Positions 1 through 11,713 of a DNA stretch of 64,000 nucleotides are shown in pieces (the first letter of the stretch is position 1; each line of letters opens with the position of its first letter). Origin of the DNA: Eremomyces bilateralis CBS 781.70 (Eukaryota > Ascomycota > Dothideomycetes > Eremomycetales > Eremomycetaceae); contig NW_022985068.1 in the NCBI RefSeq assembly GCF_010015585.1, positions 622,106 through 686,105 of the forward strand. Direction: 5' to 3'. Both the position numbers and the translations under genes were made by a program. Below the pieces are notes generated by a model that had not been told where the DNA came from, did no database searches, and worked only from the letters and a program-made list of their open reading frames with translations.

Positions 1-1039
1 CAACAGGCTTTGAACTTGGAGTCCCTGGCTACTACCTAATCTAAGCACCTTCTACTACCACCTTATCCTCGTCATATTGAACACTCTACTATTACCTAAA
101 GCCTAAAGTCTATCTTCAAGTCTAACCGCTAATCACCCGCCGTCGATCTGCTTGCATAGAGAGTGGAGAAATTGCAGTCCCTCAAATTTTCCTTGGCAAG
201 GTTGCGAATCCTTTGCAATTGGTGTGATCCGCGAGATTAAATAACGGTCGGCATTTTCACGTCCTGATACGGGGGACGACCAGTCAGCCTATTAATGGAA
301 ACGGGAATTGCTGGAGAACATCTTCGCAGATCGTAACGGAAGCTGGAATGTAATTTTGGATCAAAAAGTAGTCAGCCAGCAGAGTATCATGTTGCTTAAA
401 GACTCTTCTATAGATCAATCCTACCATATACGGTGAACCCTCAGCCAGCCAGCGACACGAACGCACTTCAGCTGAAGCAGCCCAAGCCAGGATGATCAGG
501 CGCAACGCAACTGCATGTCAAAAAGTAGGTGTGCGAGCATCCAGTCCAACCGTCACGATAGGGGCATAATTCTTAGAGCGTGTGAATTTTTCACCGAAGC
601 CCAATCATGGAGTTGACGTGTCTGGACTCGAGAATCTAGAGCGATCTGAATGTTCATGAGTCTTCCATTGATTTTTGCATATCCATACACACCATCCAGT
701 CGCGAAAATGAAATATCGATACACATTCCCATCATCCCGATCGAATTCCAGTGGAAATCAGCTCCCTTGTCGCACCAGCATCCCTCGTGCCCGGCGAAGC
801 CATATCCTACTCCCTACTCCCGAAATAGAGTTGTAAAAGTACACACCCTGAAGCAAATTCCATTGCAGGCGAAGACTCAAACGTGCCGCAATGCAGTCCC
901 CTTCTTAGGGAGAAGCGGTCGCTTCCCTCGGTGGACGCTAAACCACGATTGTCAGCCTTAAAAGAAGAACAGACGCCTCCTATGATGGGATCATGGCGGA
1001 ACGTAGGATTGTTCGTTTGCGATCTTGTGCAATTGGAAC
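1..1039. other. Gene-free stretch at the left edge
   Basis: Only short unrelated reading frames occur on both strands, with no recognisable domain and no chain of frame-compatible splice sites. It may hold the 3' untranslated region of the TENA-domain gene that ends at 1040. Confidence 0.5.
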
Positions 1040-2480
1040 CTACACTCCCGCCGTCGCTGCCTCCGCCACTCCGTCCAGAACTTCATCGAATTCGTTCTGA
1101 TCGGGGTCGTTGGCGGCGGCCCCCCCCGTGGCGATCGAGTGGCTGACGGGCCCGAGGCGAGCTGTGTCGTCCTCTTCGCCCATGCCATCGACTTCGGGCC
1201 AGAACTGCTCTTCGAGCCAGCACACTTGACGGAACACTTGCTCGCAGCGATCCATCTCCTCCTTGCCGTTGGGGATGTTGGTGGAGTTGGCCAGGTCGTC
1301 CACGAGGGATCGGCAGGCGTCAACGAACTTGCTGAATGCAGGGGAGGTCCAGTTCGGGATGAGGTTCTGGTGCAAGGCCGCGATATGGCTCTCATTGGAT
1401 GGGGTGGAGAGGGTGGTGGTGAACTTGGCGGCATAGAGCCATGCCGTGCGGTAGCACTGTTCATCGTTAGAGTTGTAGTAGGGTAGGGGACCATCATGAC
1501 AATTACTTACATGCTCAGTAGCCCAGAGGACGACCATCCCTTCCAAAAGCGAGGCACTAGGGCTGCTCACGCTATTGAAAAGGTCGAGATATGCTCGAGT
1601 GACCACATTCGGCGGCTCATCCGCTAAATGGATGCTGTACTTGGTCGCCGTGATCTCGAAGAAAGTCATCTCGCGCCGGATGTTGTTCAGCGCGACGATC
1701 AGCAGATCCATCGTCCGATACAACAGATGGAACTGCGAGTTCGGCACGTGCGGCAGCCTCACCTTCGCGATCATCGCACCGATGAGCTGGATGTAGCCGC
1801 GCGTGTAATGTCCATCTTGCACCATCCATTGCGCCAGCGGAGCTGCCGCCAGCGTCCCGCATCCGGCGTGCGATAAGAACGGTGTTTCCGTTCCAGCCTG
1901 GAACGAGATGCGGTTGGAGTTGAGAAGGTGCTGGGTGATTGAAGGCATAGTCGGCGGCGGGACGGACGGCGGAGCGGCGGGCGCGGGCGCGATGGGTTGA
2001 CCTTCGCGGGTTCGCTTGTTCTGATTCGGACCGCGTCGGTGGACTTGGAGATTCGGATTGGGGTGAGTGCCGTTCAGCATCTGGCTGGTGGTGTTCTCAC
2101 CCATAGTCGGCCCGACGGGCGTTCCGTCCACGTTCGCACTCAAATGGGCCGCTGCTTCTGGAGAGTCCAGGTAGGCTTGACATTCTTGCAAATGCTCGAT
2201 TTGACGCGTTGTGTTCTTCGCGCGCACATAGCCGCAGTGGAGACAGCGGACTTTATTGCACTGGAGTCATGGATGATCAGCCCGAATTCTCGAAGGGACG
2301 CAACCGCAGTTGGAGGGATATATAACACGTACCTTTGATGGCGTCGCGCTGTCGTTGAATTCCTAGACGATGAAAAAGGATCGGTTAGTCTCCTTTCGTG
2401 GTGGCGATGCGGTGAATACATACAACGAATGATCGTTGAATATCAGGATTACGATGTCTTCCCATGACGACAGTAACCAT
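1040..2480 (-). CDS. Zinc-finger plus TENA/THI-4 domain protein
   Basis: Four exons read on the minus strand: 2480-2424, 2362-2333, 2260-1511 and 1456-1040, giving 417 aa. Residues about 20-60 contain a compact zinc-binding pattern, C-x2-C-x13-H-x3-C (CLHC then HLQEC), after a basic start (MGRHRNPDIQ). A proline-rich linker follows. From about residue 110 the helical segment with AQWMVQDGHYTRGY is typical of the TENA/THI-4 (heme-oxygenase-like) fold. TENA enzymes hydrolyse thiamine breakdown products, but many fungal fusions of this type have no tested activity. The C-terminus is acidic. Intron 3 (1457-1510, 54 nt) is in frame and lacks a stop, so retention would add 18 residues. I accept splicing because TEH joins CYRTAWLYAA, as expected for the helix. 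A DNA- or RNA-binding role for the zinc finger is inference. An in-frame second Met lies at 2465. Confidence 0.85.
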
Positions 2481-4406
2481 CTGGAACAAGCTCTAAATAG
2501 CTGTAACGAAGGGTAGTAAAGAGGTTGGATGATCGCAGCTAGCGTATCTTACAGGTTTACGAAGATGCTCATTACATGTACCGTCAGGATTCAAGTGGAG
2601 AAGAAGAGGAAGGTGTCCTGAGGGAAAATAACCGTGCACGGGCCTCGGCGATGGTAGCGCTAGATGACTAATCTCCCCAGATTGCAATGGTGCTCGGCAG
2701 TTGGGGTAATTAGAGGGAGCACTGAGCACTCGTTCTTTGACTTTTTATGAAGTTCTGATACAATTGATATTGCATGACAAACACATCTACTGCTCCATAC
2801 ATCCTGATAGCTTGATTCTTGACTCTCCTGTTGAGGTTGGAAGGTACGCTGGCAGTTCGTAACACGGTCTAGGTGGGTTGGAGGCAGGAGCGACACAGGT
2901 CGTTTCCATTGCAGTATACTGCACCGACGTAGTAAGAACACAGCAGCGATGAGATTGAGAGCGCGATCAAGCGAAATAATAGCACTGGACACTGACACAG
3001 GCTCTACTGTATGCACGACTCTGGGTCGCTCAAGATCGACTTGTGGGCACAGGTTCCATGCTATGTTGAAAAGATCAAAAGATGGTTGGTCTAAGGATTT
3101 AGGAAACCGGATACAAACATGATTACAGTACAATCATAGCAGTAAGATTAGCATACGTGGTTCTGCATCCAGCCGATTCATACAGAACACATCCTGTTGC
3201 TTACAAGTTACACCATGCTAATGTGATCGGCAGGCTGTGAGGATTCCAACTCTCAAACTTTCATCGACTATGACCTTAGAATCCTTGTATTCGGTAGCTC
3301 TTTTCCAAGGCGTTAATATTCTGCCTTTCTGGTCTATTCGGATCAAACTTCGAAGCCATCCTCAATCCTCCTAATTATCTCCCCTCGCAATTTCCATGAC
3401 TTGACGAATGCAAGGATGGCTAGAACCGAAACAAAGGTTTTCATCCACTTTGCCCGACGACTCAGGTTCCTTGACAAATTTGAAATCCTCCACTCGATGA
3501 CTTGAGAAGCAAATAACAATGCGCTGCTGGGAAAAGCCATCATGACTTCATGAGAGTCAGCCATGATGTTCTCTTTCAACGATGGTAGGCGCTTTGCCAG
3601 AAATTCGAGAGTGCCTGACCATCCATGATGAAATGGCTCAATTTTGTCAAGAGATGGTGGTTAATCTTCGCTATACAAACAGCGCCAGTCTCGCTGGTGC
3701 TGCCTTTTCCAGTCTTTGTCAAATGTTGAAAGAGCTATGATACCAGACTGGTCTGTGGCTTGCGAAGGAGCTGTGGGTGAGTTCAAGTTGGCCTAGTATA
3801 AAATTCCCCGCGAGCGAAGAGACGAACAAAGAATGGTTGCAGCTCATGATTCGTACAACCGTCATGCCGTCACTTCCTATTCCTATACTCATTTCCCTCC
3901 GCCTACCACGTCAACTTCATTTTACTACAACACAATAGCTCTGGCTTGTGGGAGTCGTGACACAACCTATAGCCTGCAGATCCCCCCTTGCAGCAGACGT
4001 TTCAAGTTTCAACTGCTGAGAAGGATTTAAACAAAAGAACTATAGAAAGCATGGGAAATCTTGCGCTCCCCGCTCGCCACAATGGGATTGAAGGGTGGTG
4101 TGCATTGGCGCGAAGAACAGCCTTCAGACTCCAATTCAGGACATTCGCATCTGATGGATCGGGTATCAGGAATCGGGAATCAGGATCAGACGCCCCACCA
4201 CCAGTGCGTCCAACTCTGGCTATCTGCAATTTCCACTGTCCTAAGAAGGAAATGCAGAAGTCCTTGTTCAGTATGGTTGAAATGTCAACATAAATACCGC
4301 TGCTTGTCTTTTCACAACATAGCCACCATTCGTGGGTGCGTCACTCTTTTACTTTATCTTCACTTACTCGTCCTCAGGAAGGACAACCTTTACATTACTC
4401 TTCAAC
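2481..4406. other. Intergenic region, no supported gene
   Basis: No reading frame here shows a recognisable family or a convincing splice chain. A TATAAAA box at 3797-3803 lies about 30 bp before an ATG that opens a 65-codon frame (3833-4030). That frame has no domain, so I treat it as possible promoter or leader sequence rather than a gene. A short run of GGAATCAGGATCAG-like direct repeats lies near 4170-4190. Confidence 0.4.
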
Positions 4407-5265
4407 ATGTACTCTCTGCTCCCCCTCTTACTTTCTTTGCCGCTTGCCTCTGCGTTTTGGCAGCCAGAGTCCGGGACGCGTTGGCAAATCGTCCTCTCCC
4501 AACCGCTCACAGTGAATTCCAACCCCGTCGTGCCTGATGTGCCTGTCTATGACATTGACATGTTCATCAACTCCGCGGAGACCATAGGCAAACTTCATGA
4601 GCAGGGCAAGAAGGTCATCTGCTACTTCAGTGCTGGCACATTCGAACCATACGTGCCAGATGCAGCTGATTTCAACCCTGAAGATATGGGTGATATTCTG
4701 GATGACTGGCCAGATGAGAGGTGGTTAAACGTTGGCAGTAGCAACGTGAGGGATATCATGGTGAAGCGCATTGTCATCGCCAAGGAGAAAGGGTGTGATG
4801 CGATCGACCCGGATAACATGGATGGCTATGTGCGCTTCTAACCCTTTCCCTATCTTTGCACAATCCCTGGCTAATACACTGTAGGAGGCCGATGGTGGTG
4901 GTATTGGCCTCAAGAAGAAAGATTCGATCGATTACTTCAAGTTCCTGGCGACCGAGGCTGCGAAGCTAGACTTGAGCATCGGACTCAAGAACTCCATAGG
5001 CATGATTGACGATGTCCTCCCCTCCGCTCAATTCGCCGTCAATGAGCAGTGCTCCGAGTGGGACGAATGCGGCGATTACTCTCCCTTCGTCGATGCCAAG
5101 AAGCCAGTTTTCCATATCGAATATCCCAACGAGAGCTCAAGTAGAGCGTCGGGGCGCAGTTCTGGATTGACTTGCGATGGGGAAGGTCTCAGCACAGTCT
5201 TGAAAAATATGGACTTGGATGGCTGGGTACAGTACTGTGATGGCTATGGGACAATCACATCTTGA
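4407..5265 (+). CDS. Secreted GH114-type glycosidase
   Basis: Two exons, 4407-4829 and 4885-5265, encode 267 aa. The start MYSLLPLLLSLPLASAF is a clear signal peptide, so the protein is probably secreted. The mature part begins with the W-Q-I-x-L-S and D-V-P-V-Y-D-I-D strand motifs and continues through KVICYFSAGTFEPY and the acidic CDAIDPDNMDGY motif. The latter is the conserved aspartate-rich strand of the GH114/TM1410 TIM-barrel family (endo-alpha-1,4-polygalactosaminidase type). Known fungal members cleave galactosaminogalactan. The C-terminus has paired cysteines consistent with disulfides. The intron donor is GTGCGC, less usual than GTAAGT, but splicing restores a GY-EADGGGIGL continuity. 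No other exopolysaccharide genes lie nearby. Substrate is inferred from family membership only. Confidence 0.9.
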
Positions 5266-5584
5266 ATGACGTGTTCATAAGCATTGCTTGTTAAATATGG
5301 TTTAGATCATGCTTTTGTCGCGTCTGGTGTCTCTGGTCAGCATGGGCTGTGCGTTGATACACATAGAGTGCTCAGGAAGCAACTCGAATGTTTTGTATAT
5401 GAATATATTCTTTCAGATACAATCCCCTCAACCTTCGTCGCGCTATGAGGATATCCTTGCCTATCCACAGGTAGGATACACGCACGTGGCTAACGTTGCA
5501 ATATCTCAACCAACATGAGTTTAAACACTGTGAAATATAAATGATGCTATCTAGGACGCTTAAATTTATGTCTAACAGATTCTA
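5266..5584. other. Intergenic spacer between GH114 gene and transposon relic
   Basis: This is AT-rich sequence with no supported frame. It should contain the 3' end of the GH114 transcript. I looked here and at 6751-6950 for matching terminal inverted repeats of the transposon and could not see any. Confidence 0.4.
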
Positions 5585-6750
5585 GGAGGTTTTCGCCTTA
5601 AAAATCTCCAATCAGCTGTCCCTCTGCGTCTATCACGGCCTGGAGCCATTCAGGCATAGAATCAATGCGGGAATTGATCCAAACCTGGTTAATACCGTCC
5701 TATCCCTCTTTTAGGAGCTCCTGCGTCTCATCGGGCTCACAATGGGTATATTTACGTACATGTTGTTTCATTGGTTGGAAACAGTTCTCGATGATCGCGA
5801 GATCCAGAGATGAGGCGCAGTTGAAGTAGTGTTTCAGACCGTTTTGAGCCTTCCATTCCTTCAACGATATTTCCCTTACTCCATGAGGGCCCATGGCCAG
5901 AGACTTGGTCCTCTTCTAATACGAAATCGTGACCGTTCTGGATCCAAGGTTTGACAATGGGATCCAGGATAGAATCGATATACTCGCGTTGGGTCATCTT
6001 GCCTATTGCTCGGTATATTGTATGTTATAAGGTCCGATTTGAAGTCGTACCCTGCTGCCCCCCAAACGTGTACCTTCTTTTTAGCGTCTTCCTTACTTCT
6101 CCTTCGCGTTGTACACATTTGGGGCAATACCGTTCGCCCTTTCGTCGAATGATTACCAACTTTCCCTGCGGACCGTGCCCGGCGCGGGACTCGTCGCTAA
6201 AACGGACTTTCCGCCAGGTATACTTGGTAGGATACCGGGCCTTCATCAAAGTAGCCCAATCGACTCGTTTTTTGGTTGGTTTTGAGAAAATCCACGCCTT
6301 GTTACATGCGACGCATCTGCGGTAATCTTTCGTGCCCATAGCCCGTTCAATCGTACGCCCGGATACATATAGACCAGCCTCATACCCTAAGGCTTCCCAA
6401 GACATAGTCCTTCCGTAGACATCTTGTTCTTCAAGGATCCTTTCCATCTCATAGATATCCTTGGTTTCGACGAGCAGGGGACGGCTTCTTGGGTCCTCGC
6501 CGGGCTCAAAATGACGTCGATCACGGTTATTTTCACTTATCAGGCGTGTTCCAGACCGGTATGGAACGCCAAAGTGTTGGTAAACCTTGCACTTAGTCCG
6601 TAATGGATCAAATCCATACTGTTTTCTGAGGGCCTGATTGAACCCTACAGCGCCCTGGATCCGGTCCCTTTCGGGGGAACCGTAGGCTCTTTGAACATTA
6701 TCTCGGTTTGCAGCATACCGTTGAATATGATTACGGGTAGAAACCACCAT
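5585..6750 (-). pseudogene. Decayed Tc1/mariner-type transposase
   Basis: Reading the minus strand from 6750, a long open frame to 6025 carries a helix-turn-helix-like N-terminal half and the first catalytic region, WRKVRFSDES. Further catalytic pieces follow in other frames. VHVWGAAGYDFKSDL (about 6065-6110) is in a second frame, the acidic FVLEEDQVSGHGPSW block (about 5880-5930) in a third, and YFNCASSLDLAIIENCF (about 5780-5830) in another. These correspond to the D, D and D/E regions of IS630/Tc1/mariner transposases. At least three frameshifts break the gene, and an in-frame TAG interrupts it at about 5700 where a Trp codon would be expected. The homology ends near 5585. It cannot encode an active enzyme. 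I saw neither clear terminal inverted repeats nor a target-site duplication. Confidence 0.85.
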
Positions 6751-6900
6751 ATTTAATGAATGGCGTTGATCAAGGCATCTTTTCGGCTAGATATCAAATT
6801 TGGTCTATGGGGGCGGGTCTACTTCGGCAAAGTGGTGGGCCGCGAAATCTGTCACCCCCGCGTGCTAGGGTAGGTCCTTAGCCCAATCACGCGACCTACT
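5585..6900. mobile_element. Tc1/mariner transposon relic (ends not resolved)
   Basis: This is the minimal extent of the element around the broken transposase. The right flank (6751-6900) is GC-rich and non-coding (for example GGGGGCGGGTC) and could be the terminal region. No inverted-repeat partner was found by eye on the left, so both boundaries are estimates. Confidence 0.5.
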
Positions 6901-7153
6901 TACAAATGTGGTTAGATAAACAAATGTTACCAAATTCCATGGAGCTTCATATCCAACTTGACCGTTTGTATAGAAACAGCACCACCCCTTCCCGGTGTAC
7001 TACTAACTACCTCTGGCCTTGGTGTCGTTGGTTCGTAAACTTCGATCGTGCAAGAATTATCGTGCAAGTATAAGGAAATCAATAAGGAAATACATCTATC
7101 TCTCATCATCGGCGACCTTGTCATCCACGGTGGACTCGGCCAAGTCGTGAAGA
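6901..7153. other. Spacer upstream of the DUF6604 gene
   Basis: This is the probable promoter and leader of the gene starting at 7154. No coding frame is supported. Confidence 0.35.
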
Positions 7154-9807
7154 ATGCTTTTTGCCGACACCTACCGGCGTTACAAGGCGGATACTAATGC
7201 CATTGCACAATGGCTTGCCTCAACAGCAAAGAAATTCGGCTTCCCTACGGACTCTCTTCAAGGTCCCAAAGCTGCCAACCTTCCAGCACAGCAAAGTCAA
7301 CGCCTGAAAGGAAAGGCTCGGAAGTTGGCCAAGGAGGCTGCGGCCAGAGCACCGCCAAGTTCGGTGCCTTCTCTCCAAATACCTAAGTACATTATCGGGG
7401 TGAAGGATTTCGTAACACTAGCGGAGTTCCTGGCCGCAAAGAAGGACATCACGGTTCCCGTGGACGTAATAGCGTCAATCGATCGGGCGATATTCTTGCG
7501 GAAGACTTACAGCGACCACCATGCTCTACAGTCCCACTTAGACAATGCCGACGACACGAAGAGCGATCAAGGCCATCTCTACTTTCTTGGGGTTCTTGAA
7601 AAGGTGCTGGAAGTACTCAAACCGCGGCTACCACATGAGGCGACTCTAGACCGTGCCGCATCAGTCGCAACTGGTGTGGATGGCAATCAAACCCTGTTCG
7701 AAAATATGTTTGCGGCTTTGAAAGTTGAAGAGCCATCAGAAGAGTTTCTCAATGCCCCGGCAGCGAAGCCCAGTGTCCGTGCCGATCCGCCGATGGATGA
7801 AGTTTACGAAGTTGAGCCCATCGACGATCCGCTCGAGCTTTATCTTGGAATTGCGGCACTGCTCCAAGATCTTTCGGCGATTCGAAGCGCAATCAAGCGA
7901 ACCTGGCTTTCATACTCCCAGGGTGCAACGACGCTGGTTCCGTCGGCGGTCACCACGAACATTGCGATCCAAATGGCGCGACAACTGGAAGAGCAGTTCT
8001 TGAAGGATCATCCCTCCGAAAAAGACACCGCCCATGCGAGAAGCACATTCTTCGGAATACAATGCCTCCTGCAGGGGCAGGACCCGAGCAAGCGTGTGCG
8101 ATCTGGTGACCCCACCAATCTAACCCTCTATGATCTTGTTGAGGTGTCTCTGATGAGCTCTCACATCCTCCTTTCCTCTTTTGGGGATGTCCTGCGGAGT
8201 AACCCTCTTCCAGTGTTCAAGTCAGGATACTTTGGAGTCTACAATCCGTCCCAAGACCGAGATGAGTTGCCTGGGCCGGGTAAATTTGATGAGGACAAGA
8301 TCATTCTTCTTGAAATTCTGGGTGACATCGTTCTTTTCAATCATATGCATTGGAAAATTGGCCTACCGGCCTGTGACGAACTCACGAAATCTGTCGTTGC
8401 TTTCAAGGTGCAAGGCCGTCATACGCTAGCATTAGACTTTGCAGCACAGCTTCATTTAGATATCCACCATGTCCTTCGCGAACGAGTCAGCATGGCTTGG
8501 GACAATCTCCGCCAGTACTCGTCCAACAGCAGAGCGACTTTAGACCTGAACCTGTCGTTCCATGATAAGCTTAGGGTAGAGACATGGCCGAGAGAAAATG
8601 ACATGGTCATGAGAGGAATCATCGAAAAAGTTGGGCGTTGGGTTGACAGTGACATGTTCGAAGAGAGGAAGGTGAAATTGGTAAGGCAAGCCGTTGGGCA
8701 TATTACATTCGGTCACAAGATGCTGACACGCTTTTAGATGGTCGACTCTGGTGTGGTAAGCTTAGTACTGCCTGATCGATATAGCAATGGTCTCTACTGT
8801 ACACTCACTATCAACAGACTCCTGAACCAAGCATACCGCACCGTTTCTACCGCAGTCATCCATGGCTCTGCGGCTCGCTACTCTTCGGCTTGAAACTCAA
8901 TATGCAAGAAGTCGGTATCACATTTGCCAACGCCTGGGGCTCCATCAAAACATCCGCACAAATCTACAATGCAGCACGAAAAGAGAACCTCTTGAACAAG
9001 AATTGGGATGACATGGAGCTTACCGTGATGCTGCACAGCGAACCTCAAATTTTCGTGGGCGCCGCGCCGAGGAATGTTGAAGAGTACTTCAAACGATTCT
9101 GTCTCTCCATGGGATATTCGGCACAGAACTTTGCAAAAGGCGGCAGAAGGCAGAAATCCGCTGGCATTGCGTCCAAAACCGGTCCGCGTGGAAGTCTCGA
9201 AGCGAAGTTGATGACTCCCGTCGCCCATGAGCTGCGGTTTGGCTACACAGATATGTACGAGCCGTCCGGGAAGAACGCTTCGAGTCTGGAGACTGTCCTG
9301 GAAAAATGCATTGATCATGTGGAAGCCGATGACGACGAGAGTGATGGCGTCCCTAGCAGAGACGCTCTACACCGCGCATTGAACGAGCGATCTCAGGAGA
9401 AGAAGTTACATACGTCCCCCGAGGCACTGCTCCTGATCTCCGATGCCCTTTTGGCAGAGGAACTCGCGCTAACCTTTGATCACTTTCGCATGCACCGTAC
9501 CGCATGGCGGGTGCTCCGCGCGATCAATGAAAGACTTGCAGACGAGCTCAGACAATTGTATGGCCCAGGGTATCTCGAGAAAGAGAACCAGCTTCCGTTT
9601 GTTGTCGGCTACATCTTTATGACCGCAATCCAAACGAAGCAGATGGGAGGTCTTCTGTTGCCGAAGAAAAAAGACGTTGTCAGCTCCAACGCGCTGAGGC
9701 AGGCAGCTGATGTGCTAGAGGGTATGATCGACAGTGCACCAATGGGGGATTTGGAGATAAAGATTCTTCGGGAGCAATATGGTATGGAGATCGAAGTGGA
9801 GGGGTAA
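7154..9807 (+). CDS. DUF6604-domain protein with an 18-nt microexon
   Basis: Proposed exons are 7154-8680, 8738-8755 and 8818-9807, giving 844 aa. The N-terminus (TYRRYKADTNAIAQWLASTA) is the hallmark start of the fungal DUF6604 domain. Later segments such as HPWLCGSLLFGLKLNMQEVGI and FANAWGSI match the usual second half. The molecular role of this family is unknown. The stop at 8735-8737 lies exactly at the end of a 57-nt intron (GTAAGG...TTTTAG). Eighteen bases encoding MVDSGV follow, then a second intron (GTAAGC...CAACAG). Every junction keeps the frame. Skipping the microexon, as a single intron 8681-8817, would also keep the frame and remove six residues, so both isoforms are possible. 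The Tc1 relic lies directly upstream. Confidence 0.85.
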
Positions 9808-10002
9808 GCACACGGGATTTACAGTGCCTGTCACTAGCCACCGTGCACTTGGTACAATGTAGAATGGCTGAGTTACACTCAGCCACTGGGCTGTCGTATG
9901 GAAAATTGAATTGCTTAGGATATGTCGCAAATCACATCGGAGCCATATGCATTCGTTCATTCACTGACGGAGGTTTGAATTGGACTAGATAGAAGATAAC
10001 GT

Positions 10003-11267
10003 CTATTCCATATCCTCCTCCTCCTGATCCAACCCATCAACGCCCCATGCTAGAATAGCAGCAACACCACCCAATGCCTCCAACCTCCGTCCCACCTCAT
10101 GCGCGCTGCTTACAACTCTGCATTCCGCTCCCTGCTCCCTACAACCTTCCACCAGCACCACCCATCGTTTCCGCTCCGCGACCTCGGACGCGCGAAATAG
10201 CCGGTCGCTCACCAGCAGCACGCTGCCATGCGCGATGACGCCCTGCGCAAATGCCTTGAAAATCGGCACCGCGCCGTACCACGCGCGATTGTCATCGTCG
10301 CGTAGGTGCTTGTGGAGCTTATCGAGCGCGGCGGCGTCGCCGGCGCTCCGCGTGGTGTCGAGCGCTTTCTTGAGTGCGGGGGAGGAAATGAGAGAGGGGA
10401 TGGATGAGGGCGAGGCATTGTTGCTGTGGGCGAGATGGATTGAGGGGATGTAGGAGTTCAGAACTTTGCCGGAAACGGGGATTGCGTCGGAGTTGGGGTC
10501 GGTGGCACTAGATGCGGATGCGGGGGCGGATGCGGCGGCGGTCTTGATATAGGCCAGGAAGTTCTGCGCCGCGAATCCCGGGGAAGCGATGAGTAGAGGA
10601 GGTCGTGGTTCAGTCGTTAGGTCTAGATGCCGTAGCAGTGTTTGTAGAAGGGTGCGATGGAATCTCAGCATGGCGGAATCGTAGCCGCCATCTCGCCCAC
10701 CGCCCCTTTTCTTTGGCAATGGTACTTCCACCCGTTGCCGAATGACGGTCTGGAATTCCGTCACGAGACAGATGTTCGCGTAGCCTTCTCGCATTAGGAC
10801 TGCCCATAGTGACGCTCGGGAAGTGGCATCAAGGGCGGTGCGGAGCGTTTCGATCGCAATCGCATCCCACGAAGGCTTTTCAAGCGCAAACTGGCGGCTG
10901 AGCTCGAGGTCTAGCGTATGGAAACTGCCTAGCCCCGCGAAGTCATTGGCTTCCGCGATCTGGCCCGATACGCGGAGGTGGGACGACCCCGAGTCAAAGT
11001 CGGTGGACGTCACCCTTATCGTGAGTTTGGTGAGCACGCGGCTGGATTGGTTGCTGCCGTCCGAGGTCTCCTTGACGACTCGCCGGACGGTGGATGCTCG
11101 GACGATGTCTTTGTTTTGAATCAAATTATAGATATGCCACTGAAGAAGAGTCAGAAATGCGTGGCTTTGCACGCGATGATCCTCACCATATCCTCTGGTT
11201 CTTCGGGTATCAATGTGACCGAACCCGTTTGGTCCTTGCTCTCGATGTTCTGCTTGACGAGCTTCAT
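10003..11267 (-). CDS. DOM34: Dom34/Pelota ribosome-rescue factor
   Basis: Two exons, 11267-11187 and 11139-10003, encode 405 aa (yeast and human proteins are about 386 aa). Exon 1 gives the classic start MKLVKQNIESKDQTGSVTL. Splicing a 47-nt intron then joins PEDM to WHIYNLIQ. The three eRF1-like domains are visible: the N-terminal Sm-like part with LTIRVTSTDFD and HTLDLELSRQF; the central domain with KKRGGG and SPGFAAQNFL; and the C-terminal part with LFRASEVAERKRWVVLVE and VGRRLEALGGVAAILAW. Dom34 works with the GTPase Hbs1 to split stalled ribosomes in no-go and nonstop decay in the cytoplasm. The gene is divergent from a CWF19L1/Drn1 gene 446 bp away. Third positions become strongly G-rich in roughly the last 350 bp. 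Confidence 0.95.
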
Positions 11268-11713
11268 GTTGAAGAGCTAGATTCGGTAAATTTGATTCAA
11301 ATTTCTCAAAGTCCTAGCCAGTCCATTAATATTCCTAGCTCTTTCAGATGTTGACTGTTTGATTAATATGGAATATTTGGACAATTCACTAGCCCAGCGG
11401 ATGACGATGCGTGATGCTGATGATCTGGCAAGGCATCAAGTGTTTATGCCTCAGGGATCTAACTGTAAATTCTACCCAACCACCGCGAGTCCATGACAAC
11501 GACATGGACTGCCAGCTGCATGAGGAACAATATGGAGGATGATGAACGTATCAACGTGGACATTACTTCCATATATAAATTTCAAGTCCGTTAACTCAGG
11601 GAATTGATATCTCCGCAAATGCGATTCTGTCCCATTTAACCAGTGTGATTTCGAAGAGAGCGTCCGAAATCTGTTAGCAAAATTCTCTTACAGGAAACAA
11701 GCAGCTGCAGATC
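11268..11713. promoter_or_regulatory. Divergent promoter region DOM34 / CWF19L1
   Basis: The two genes read away from each other across this 446-bp gap, so it must hold both promoters. A TATATAAA box at 11572-11579 lies about 135 bp upstream of the CWF19L1 start codon. No equivalent box is evident for DOM34. Confidence 0.5.

Noticed and set aside
1025-1486. Plus-strand open frame of 153 codons
   Set aside because: It overlaps the well-supported TENA gene on the other strand and has no domain.
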